Shown here piece after piece: positions 55,241 through 64,000 of a DNA stretch of 64,000 bases. The first letter of the stretch is position 1, and each line of letters opens with the position of its first letter. A program made the translations under genes and the position numbers. Source of the DNA: Cacajao melanocephalus (Eukaryota; Chordata; Mammalia; Primates; Pitheciidae); contig CAUYLG010013883.1 in NCBI GenBank assembly GCA_963573385.1, positions 1-64,000 on the forward strand, given 5' to 3'. The notes beneath the pieces were generated by a model. It was not told the DNA's origin, did not search any database, and saw only the letters and a list, made by a program, of their open reading frames with translations.

Positions 55241-56489
55241 GTCAGCTTGTACCATACCATATAAATTACTTCTTTGCTTTTAAAAGTAGTAAGTAATTAT
55301 GGGGGTATGTGTGGTGGGGGAAGAAGTGAAGATTTCAGGAGAGCAAGAAAGCAGGATTATCCACTGAAGGAGATGACAAAAGCTCCCCAGAGCAAAAAAC
55401 TCCATGTGGTTTTTCTTACACTTAAAAGAAAGCATCTCATGTCTACAAAGTATGATCTTACTTGTTTGAAATCGTGGTAGGGCAAAGGCGGCCATCCTCT
55501 CTGACAGAAACTGAAGCTTTGGGAAGGCCTCGCTAAAGCTGCAGGGGTGATGGTGGGCGGCTGGGCTGGCCAGCCAGATCCGTCAAATCCACCAAGGCCA
55601 TCACCACACCAAGGTGACAGGAGCCACAGCGTGATTTAGCTGGCTGGCACTCTATACTCAGAATCAAGAGTAACTACCCTTAAGGATATAGACAGTGATG
55701 TTACTGAGTATCTACTGTTCATGGAGAGGCAGCATAGAACCGTCAAAACTAGCAAAGGTCTGGGATTCAGGCAACACTGAAGCTTGTACTCAGATCTCAA
55801 TTTAAGTCTGATGCTTTTACATTAACATGGCCGCTTCTCACATCTGGCGGGAAGAGAGGGCTATCGGAGAAGTTGGCGTCTCTTACGGAGTTTCTGTAGC
55901 ACCGTCAAACCTAAAACACTCACACCGTTGTTAGGCAATGTTCTGTGGCAACTGAGAGCCTTCAGCTGAAACAGCAGCCACTTTTTAATTTCCTCGCTGT
56001 TTCTCTTGCTCCATGATCTGAAGCCTGGGTTGCCTCTGAGGCACAAAGGGTCACCTTACCAGGCAAGGTCTCGTTTCTAATGAATGCGATGTTCCAAATT
56101 CCAAATAACCTACTTCCAAGCACACTTTTTGAAACAGCCTATGAGTAAGTCTGAGATACGCTCATCTCATACTAGCAGGTTCTGTGGGTCCACGGGAGGT
56201 GAGGTAGTAAATGAGCCCATTCCTACGTGCCCTCCTGGGTTAACTCTAGGACACTAATCCTGAATCCAACCCAGTGCCTCTGAGTCATCAACTCCCATTA
56301 TCAGAGGACGTAAATGGACAGTAGTTATTGGGTGATTACAACGTGCCCAGTGTGAAGTCACTAACTGCAGGGCTGTCACTCCAGAAAAAAATGTGCTCGA
56401 CTAACCAAGACTTTAATACAAGGGCCAAAACTCACTAGTGATCTTGTCAGGCAGTGAATGGGCAACAGGAGACTAGTTACTTCATTTAA

Positions 56490-57005
56490 CCCCGATAAAC
56501 AGACCCTAAAAACCTCCCTGGGCATACTGAAACTGCCTGGAACCATTATCTGGACTATGCAATGGTTTTCTAACTGGCTTCCCTGCTGCCTTCAGTATAC
56601 CTTTCATCTTCTAAATTGCTTGGAGAGAGATCTTCTGAAAATTCCCATCTGATCACGTCATTTCTCTGCATGAAAACTTTCAATGGTTTCTCACTGCCTA
56701 TGAATAAAGGCACACAAGGCTTTCCCTCAACTGCTTTTTCTGTCTGCCTCTGTAGTCTCCACGTCTCTCCCTGAGACAGTTATGTACACTGCTAGAGCTC
56801 TGAAACAATGCACACCATGCCAACATGTGTCTGGCATCACTGTACGCTGGCCTCTCCTCCAAACTCAGCTTACTGAGAGCCTCCCATCCTTCAAGTGGGC
56901 TCAAATACACCTCTTCCTATGGGGACTGCCCCATTACCTCAGAGAAAGTGACCCATTTTTGTGCTTCTCTTATGCCAATGAAGTCTGCAAAATATCTCGT
57001 TACTG
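56490..57005 (+). mobile_element. L2 fragment
   Basis: TTCTAACTGGCTTCCCTGCTG, then CATCTGATCACGTCATTTCTC, then CAATGGTTTCTCACTGCC, then CATCCTTCAAGTGGGCTCAAA keep the L2 order. Open frames inside it are not genes. Confidence 0.7.
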
Positions 57006-57789
57006 ACTCTGAAGGGCTGAATGGCAAAAATGTTTTATTCATATTTTTGGGAAAAAACAGCCAGATTACTAACTGGTAATGACAGCTAAAATCATGTTAT
57101 TAGCCAAAGATAAAAACCTTTATTAAACACTCACCACTTGTAATGGAGGATCTGCTCGCTAAATGTAGGGCTCATTTCGTGGAAACATGTATCTGAAACG
57201 TGGCCATTGATCAGTTGATACCTTAATGGCCCAGAACAAAACTGCATTTTTACATTAACATGGTCATTAATGCCACTGACCACTGTTTTGCCATTTTAGT
57301 GCAGCTCTTATGGAAAATGCAGTAAATCATTTCTGACACTAGAGTAGTATCATGAAGGAGATTTTCTAGATCTTGAATACATTGCTTACATTAAAATCTC
57401 AAGACAAAATGAACTCCTCTTCCATGAAACTATCTTTTCATTGTCTACAACTCAGTGGTGAAGATGACCAAATTAAAATTACACCTTGCTTCATTTCTAG
57501 AATTACATGATCATAGTTACAAACTGTTCTGTTAATACTGGCTCTGAACTAGAAAAAAGCCTAAAAAATATCGCTTCTTTTTAAAGGAAAACCTGAGTAT
57601 CATTTTGCCTCTTCTTGCTTCACAAATCCTGCTGTTTACTTTCTAAACATTATGTTCTTCAGATACCCTATCAGAAGCCATCACATGACCTCCCCCTGAC
57701 TTCAGGCTACCATTGTTATCTCTTCCCTGGATTACTACATTGCCCTGACCCCCATTCTCCCAACCTTGCCGACACATAGAGCATGGCAC

Positions 57790-58010
57790 CGGCGTCTGGG
57801 GATGGCCTTCCTGCTGCCTCATAACACGGCGGAGGACATCACATGATGAGATGGCAGGAGCATCCCCTTCTTATAAAGCCACCAATCCCATCACGGGGTT
57901 CCCACCCTGATAACCTTACCTAATCTGAACTACTTCCCAAAGACTCCACCTCAACAAACTATCAACAAGAATTTGGGGATAAAGTTTCCGACAGACGAAA
58001 TCTGGGAGAC
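57790..58010 (-). mobile_element. MaLR-type LTR fragment, antisense
   Basis: GATGGCCTTCCTGCTGCCTC, AACACGGCGGAGGACATCACA, CAAAGACTCCACCTCAACAAA and GGGGATAAAGTTTCCGACAG are ordered landmarks of MST/MLT-like LTRs. Confidence 0.5.
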
Positions 58011-59375
58011 ACATCAACAAAGGGCCTTGAAGGGTGTATAACATTAAGACAAACAGACACAGTGGACAGAGAGAAGGACGATGAATCACGACAAATGCTG
58101 TTTAGACAGACCTACAAAATGGAATGGAGAAATGTTTATTCTCTTAACAAGCTGGTATATACGAAGGACCTGTGGGGACAACCTTCTTTTTGTTGAGACA
58201 ATGCCTTGCTAAGTACCAGAGGAAAATATCTGAGTCTGAAGGGCTTTACACTGAGTGGAAACGTTTTGTGTTTGGCAAGAGGAAGGATGTGCTTGTTGCT
58301 CCAGAGATGGAAAGAGAGAGATGTGAAGAAGTCAAAGTAGCACCAAAAGACAAGGCGTCTCACTCGACTGGGAGAAAACAACCACGTAGCATGACTGGCA
58401 GCCAACCCTACGGAAATTTAAGAATCTTTGTTTTTGAAAATTCCAACCAATTCAAATTGTTTTTGTCAAGTTACTCGATTTCTTAATTTGCAAAAACATC
58501 ATCATCATTGACAACAGCAGCAGCCATTCTTGCTGAAAATAGATAGTGGTTCCATTTCTTACCTGCCTTGAAGTCCTTTATGGCCCCAGGGGAAAAAAAA
58601 CAATCTAAATTCTCCATCTCAATGACATATAACAGTATATTTCATACACTGGTCCTAAAATCTGGAAATTTAGCAAGTAGTTGTGTAAGAAGTGGTTCAT
58701 TCCACTGAAAATCACTTTGGGGAGAATCTTGTCAAAGCCAAATCCCTGTCTACATAAAATATGGTACCTCTGAGTTTAGGTTTTATTGGCTGAGTGCTGC
58801 ATAAATGCAATAAAAGCTTTTGATATTGTTTTCCTCGCAATAAATATCCACTTTAGCAAATTGGAAAGGAGAAGGAAGCTGGGTTCTAGAAAGAGTAAAT
58901 TATCTGTAACTCAGAACTCAGCATGGGTAATCACTGTGCAAACCAGCACAGGCTTTGGTTCAGAGCCCCAGAGCAGCCCATTTGCTGCTGCCTTGTGAGA
59001 AGGTTCTTCACCAAAAGAGGCTGGCTGGGCAGTCTGTAACACTGGAGAGGTCAAGGCCAGTTCACTGCTAGAGGCCATCCTCCCTGTCCTCTATTCTCTT
59101 TGCATCTTTGCTTAAATGATCACCCAGAGATGCAGATGGGTTTGTAAAGTCCCAATGTCAGCCTGAAAGAGTATAAGCTGTTTGCTTTATTAACACAAAG
59201 TAACATGCATAATTACCTTCAAAATGCAATCAGTGGCCTTTCGAGTAAATAAGTCTTGGGGATCCCATTCACAAGCTGGGATGCCCTCCCTGCCCACGGA
59301 AGGATATGAGAGGCTGCTGAGCTGTTACTACCAAGGAAATTTAATGATGTCCCTGCATGTGCATAAAACACACAC
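58011..59375. other. Unique intronic sequence, nothing assigned
   Basis: A 104-codon plus-strand frame at 58172-58486 is Lys/Glu-rich but shows no family resemblance. No repeat recognised. Confidence 0.4.
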
Positions 59376-59380
59376 ACCCG

Positions 59381-59837
<457 letters not shown>

Positions 59838-59976
59838 CTATACTATGAATACTCTCACTGGCAGAAGGACAATGAAAAGTTGTCCCCTCAGGCACAATCA
59901 GTTTTAGGGCTGGGCCATGCTGAGAGGGTCTTTGATAGGAAAGAAGCCAGGTAGTGGGAAGCATGGGTTTCCTTAC

Positions 59977-60079
59977 CTCCTCTCCCACCTCGATGTCTCT
60001 GACGGCTCGCAGTAAGAGGTGGGGCCCATTAAACACAACTGAACAGTTGGGGTCACAGCTGTGATTGAGCAAAGAAATA
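59977..60079 (-). CDS. SMYD3: SMYD3 internal exon (SET catalytic NHSC motif, residues ~200-234)
   Basis: Second visible SMYD3 exon, 103 bases. The first base completes Ser200 and 34 codons follow, beginning ISLLNHSCDPNC and ending VGEE. It holds the SET-domain NHSC motif: Asn205 and His206 contact S-adenosylmethionine, and Cys208 belongs to the post-SET zinc site (known for SMYD proteins). The acceptor on the minus strand is a pure T tract ending CCAG and the donor is GAGGAG/GTAAGG. Residue 214 reads Val; the human protein as I remember it has Ile. Same-orientation Alu elements lie about 300 bases to one side and 360 bases to the other. Skipping this exon would shift the frame (103 is not a multiple of 3). 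An open frame continuing past the donor at 59976 is intron read-through, not coding sequence. Confidence 0.97.
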
Positions 60080-60436
60080 CTGGAAAAAAAACGGGAAGAC
60101 TGTCACAGCTCAGCAGGTAGAGTCAAACAAGTAAATTTAACAAATGCAGTGGGTAAAAGACACCTTACTTTGGGCGGGCGGCAGAGGTAGGGCTGACAGG
60201 ACACCAGGGACTGAGTACTTGGGGTGCATTCACAGAACTGTCACTAGCACACTTCCTATGAAGTGCAATTGTCCCCAAGATGGAGGGTAATTAGGGAATT
60301 CTATCATTTAATAATAAAAAAAAATTCGGAGTCCTTTTTGGGGATTAGGGCATAGTTGACTGATTAGTTAGTAGCCAAGAAGGCAACCCAACATGAAGGT
60401 GGGGGAAAAAACTGACTCACAAACAAATACTCTGAG

Positions 60437-60734
60437 AGAGCTGGGTGCAGTGGCTCACACCTGTCATCCTAGCACTTTGGGAGGCTGAGGTGAGTGGATC
60501 ATTTGAGGTCAGCAGTTCGAGACCAGCCTGATCAACATGGTGAAACCTCATCTCTATTAAAAATACAAAAAAATAAGCCAGACATGGTGGCGCATGCCTG
60601 TAGTTGCAGCTACTCGGGAGGCTAAGGCAGGAGAACTGACTGAACCCACAAAGCAGAGATTGCAGTGAGCCAAGATCACACCACTCCAATCTGAGTGACA
60701 GAGCAAGATTCCATCTCACAAAAAAAAAAAAAAG
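60437..60734 (+). mobile_element. AluS-like element with target duplication
   Basis: Full-length Alu from AGCTGGGTGCAGTGGCTCAC to an A tail. AAATACTCT precedes it and recurs after the tail. It is antisense to SMYD3, 357 bases from the exon ending at 60079. Confidence 0.94.
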
Positions 60735-61029
60735 AAAGAAATACTCTCCGAGATAATGGGATGCAGCAGCCAATATACCACCTGCCTTTCCCATAGGATC
60801 TCATTTGTTGAGCTCCTTTGGAGAAATGGCTGTCTTTGCTAGAACATTCATAATTAAGATTAATTAGGAGTATTTCCTCTTAAAAGAGACAGCTGATGTT
60901 ATCCTGCCAGCTACATTGTGATGCATCCTGGACCATGGTCCAGTCATTTGATTACCTGGGAGTTACATTTTTTACCATGTGGGAAACAAAATGGATTTAA
61001 GCTGCTCTCATCAATTGATACTAATTAGA

Positions 61030-61240
61030 ATGAGCACTTACTATGTGGAAACTTTCTTACATTTAATCCTCACAACAGTCTTATAAGGATCATTTACCGG
61101 GAAAGAGACTGATACAGAGAAATTAAATGACTTGCTCAAGAACATACAACCAGTAAGTGGTGACAGAATTTGGACCAGGTGGCCTGAACTCAGAGCCCAC
61201 ACTTTGAATCATTCAGTGTTACTGCTTTTTGAGAACCACT
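61030..61240 (+). mobile_element. MIR element
   Basis: GAGCACTTACTATGTGGAAAC, CATTTAATCCTCACAACAGTC, ATTAAATGACTTGCTCAAGAA and CCAGTAAGTGGTGACAGAATT are clear MIR text. Confidence 0.85.
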
Positions 61241-61923
61241 ACCAACAGACCTCCCTATGGTTAATCACAATTGTAAGAAATAAGAAAAGAGGCTGGATTC
61301 TTAGATTCACAATTATTAGAAAGTCTATATTTGTATTTATCCTCTTATAGCATAAAAACAGAATGGAACTGGCAGTGACTGTAGCGCTTGTGGAAAGACA
61401 GTTTCACAGCTTAGTGGTGAGGGTCAGCTCAGCGAGAGAGCATTCAGGGACCAGAGCCTGAGAGTTTTCTCTCCTCCTCGAGTGAAAGAGCTCAGCGTAG
61501 GCCAACTCAGAAGACAAAATGAACCCAAATGATGTGTACGGCAAATCTGGTGAAATAATCATGTGCTTCAGCTCAGGAAACTGGGAAATAAGATCAGTGG
61601 AGGGGTGAGGGAATAACCAAAGATTTGGCTGAAGGTTAATTAGCACCCACAGGCCTCAACTTCTTCACCCAAAGTCCCCTGAGAACAAGAATTTAAGTCT
61701 GAGATCTACCTCTTTGTTAATACCACAGCATATAATGTGGGGTTAGAAAATTGTTTTCTTTAAACTTAACATTTTCCGTTTGTTTTGTAATTTATTGCTA
61801 AGTTTTAAGCTTGGCTCTTGAACCAGCTGCTGCAACTGTCTTTCTAACTACCCACAAAGGGCTGGGGATTTGGGTGGGAAGGAAAGCTGTGTCTTCCAGA
61901 AAATGAAGCACCATACACCATAC

Positions 61924-61991
61924 CTAGGATATAGGCCAACACCAACTTCCTGCATCTCTGCATTACAGATGGTGAAAGAGTTGCAGATCAC
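61924..61991 (-). CDS. SMYD3: SMYD3 internal exon (SET domain, residues ~178-200)
   Basis: Internal coding exon of the lysine methyltransferase SMYD3, which transfers methyl groups from S-adenosylmethionine to lysines of histone and cytoplasmic substrates (known for the family). The 68 bases read in phase 0 as VICNSFTICNAEMQEVGVGL then Y-P and two bases of a Ser codon, matching SMYD3 from Val178 as I remember the human protein. Phe183, which lines the substrate lysine pocket, is present. On the minus strand the acceptor is a T-rich tract ending TTACAG and the donor is CCTAG/GTATGG, so the exon ends in phase 2. The next exon lies 1,844 bases downstream and starts with the completing base. The upstream intron continues past the window edge. 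The human family match and splice signals leave little doubt. Confidence 0.96.
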
Positions 61992-62659
61992 CTGTAAAAA
62001 CAAGAGAAAAAACCATCAATATTACTAGAGTCACATAAATTTCACAGCCAAGAGAATAAAAATTTTCAAAATCGAATGTAGGAGCCTTTTCGTAGTTGCT
62101 TAGGAAAGATTCAAGTGAAACATGAATGCTCTTCGATTTACAACAGAATTTATCCGGAATATACTCCCCCGGAGAACATCAGGTGGTTATGTGTAGAAAT
62201 AACAACCTCTTGGGAAGAAAAAACAGACTTAAACCACCACAGGAACTATTAATTTCAGTCTCATTATCCACTACACGCCAAGTTACAGTTACATGAAATG
62301 TTCAAAATTCAGAATACAAGTAAGCTATTTATTGAAAACTAGACCTCTACCATACAAGATTCTTCAGTCAAACAGCATGCAGGTTCCAAATGCCACCATG
62401 TATCTGTTGAGTAAAAACAACTTGTCTCTCACTCCTACAAAATGCGAAGTATAACCTGAGTGACCCGTGATCCATGTTGACGAAGGCCACAGGGAGCACT
62501 GGAAGCCATTTAGCCAAGCCATGGCATTCCCTAGGAGTCCATCACTGGGTGTATGGCACAGTCCTATGACTTATGTGGAGATGGAGCAAGAGCAATAAAA
62601 AACTCAGCCACTGTGCTCAAGAAACTTAAAAACCTCTTTTGTGAAATAAGATTGACATA

Positions 62660-63380
62660 TGAAGCCACACAGAACCACGGAAAGAACATTGGACCAGAAT
62701 CAGGAAATCTAGATCCTGGCTATACATCACTGCTTCAGACAGGTGCTAGGGAAAGAGCAGTGAAGAAAAAAACCAAAGTTCCTGCCTTCATGGAGCTCAA
62801 GTTCTAGCTGAAGAGATGGATCTAAAAGAAAAAACAAACCCAATGATAGAAAACCGTCACATGTAGATAAATGCCAAGGAGAGAAACAAGGTCCTTGCAG
62901 AGAAACGGTTGTCAAGAGAGCCCTTTAGGACAAGCTGACATTTAAGCAGTGCCCTGAAGGGACTGTTGAAATGGACATGTGTATATACAGGCGATGAAGG
63001 TTCGTATCAGAAGGAGCAAGTGCAAAGGCCCTAAGCTAGGAATGCTCTTGGTGACAGAGGAACAGCAAAGAGGCTACTGTGACCAAAGCACAGTCGGTAA
63101 GCAGAGGGGCAAAATAGGAGATCAAAGACAGAGCCAGATCATTCAGGGTCCCACCGCCACGTTTGGATTTTGTTCTGCCGGAGATAGAAAGCCACTGGGT
63201 TTTGGGCCAAGGCATAAAGGAATCTGACTTCTGCTTTAAAAGGCTTGTTCTGGATGTTGTGTAGAGAATGGGCTATAAAAAGGTGAATGGAAGTAGAGAA
63301 AATGGTTAGGAGGTCACTGCTATAGCCCAGGTGATAGATGCCGGTGACTTGGATGTCGGTGACGGGAGAAGTGGGTACAC
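62660..63380 (+). mobile_element. MIR relic and ancient mammalian-wide repeat
   Basis: MIR-like AACATTGGACCAGAATCAGG at about 62688 precedes CTGACATTTAAGCAGTGCCCT, AGCAAGTGCAAAGGCCCTAAG, GGATTTTGTTCTGCCGGAGAT, AGCCACTGGGTTTTGGGCC and TAGCCCAGGTGATAGATGCC. The family is the same as near 22.9 and 38.2 kb. Confidence 0.55.
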
Positions 63381-64000
63381 AACCAACAGGACTTACTGCA
63401 GGACTGCTTATGGGGAATGAAAGGAATTAAGGATAATAGTCAAGTTTTTGACCTAAACGAATGGAATATCATAGCTGCCATTTATTAAGACGAGGAGGAA
63501 TTCAGCAGGAACAAGTTTGGCTATAGGGAGTTGAAGCCCCACGGTTCTGTTTGGGTTAGGTTAAATTTGAAATCCAAGCAAGGACCAAGAATGAACAATT
63601 AAAGTTCACAAGGGGAGCTGGGGCTAGAGATATGAATTTAGGATGAAATATGACAAAGACCATTAAAAAAAAGTAGAAGAGGCTAAAGATTTGAGATGAA
63701 CCAGTGACTACAAATATATGCTGACTTGTTATCGTTTCTGTAAAGGAAAAAGTGATGAAAAATTTCTCCAATCAGGTTTACACGACAGAAAGTGAAGTAT
63801 GAAAAACATTGAGTCCTCTGAGACTCTTGCACTGCTCCGAACAGCTTTATATGAAACCTAGTACAGCCTATCATGATTGGTCATTTTTTTCTCTAAATAT
63901 ATGAAAAAAAATTGCAATTTCAAATCAGGAGAAAAGTTGTACAGACACATTTGTAAATAAATACTAAACTGCTTTAAGGACATCTATTTTGCATTAAGCT

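Larger units (their letters stand above)
60080..61923 (-). other. SMYD3: SMYD3 intron between the residue-178 and residue-201 exons
   Basis: Intron of 1,844 bases bounded by a GTATGG donor and a TTTTCCAG acceptor on the minus strand. It contains an antisense Alu (60437-60734) and a MIR copy (about 61030-61240). No other coding signal was recognised in it. Confidence 0.9.

Overview
The window is nuclear DNA from a primate, most likely a catarrhine (human or a close relative). The evidence is about ten Alu elements, including AluY-like copies with intact target-site duplications, several LINE-1 bodies, a THE1/MST-type LTR and a disrupted MADE1 (Hsmar1 MITE). It is repeat-rich intronic DNA, not a compact gene region.

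Only one protein-coding gene is firmly supported: SMYD3, a SET/MYND lysine methyltransferase, on the minus strand. Three consecutive internal exons lie at the right end: 61924-61991, 59977-60079 and 53064-53174. All have canonical AG/GT splice sites and compatible phases. Together they encode about residues 178-271: the end of the SET domain (NHSC motif, catalytic Tyr239) and the start of the post-SET zinc cluster. Two residues differ from the human protein as I remember it (Ile214 to Val, Phe264 to Leu). No further SMYD3 exon was found below 53 kb, so 1-53063 is read as part of one very long intron.

Layout: 1-0.6 kb unique; 0.6-3.4 kb Alu and an old antisense L1M/HAL1-like element; 3.4-6.2 kb unique with two perfect inverted repeats; 6.2-8 kb two antisense MaLR-type LTRs and an AluJ; 8-11 kb largely unique; 11.28-11.66 kb a TG-rich minisatellite; 11.8-12.15 kb AluY; 12.3-13.8 kb an orphan CpG island; 14.1-17.3 kb Alu and unique sequence; 17.4-20.2 kb a 5'-truncated antisense L1; 20.2-29.8 kb MIR and ancient repeats, a 25-bp hairpin at 21.0 kb, a homeodomain-site-rich stretch at about 26-27 kb and a complete solo LTR with a 4-bp target duplication; 29.8-34.3 kb L1, Alu and MIR; 34.3-41.2 kb mostly unique with a HAL1-like element and an AluS; 41.2-52.7 kb a stack of nested L1s with a THE1/MST LTR and the interrupted MADE1; 52.7-64 kb the SMYD3 exons with Alu, L2 and MIR copies between them.

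No RNA gene, CRISPR array or prokaryotic-type system is present. The most interesting signals are structural: the near-perfect hairpin at 21014-21069, a fold-back junction in the THE1 LTR at 43117-43160, the split MADE1 hairpin at 51.3-51.7 kb, the intragenic CpG island, and a four-tract G-quadruplex motif near the last visible SMYD3 exon. Family names for ancient repeats come from recognition by eye, without a library search.
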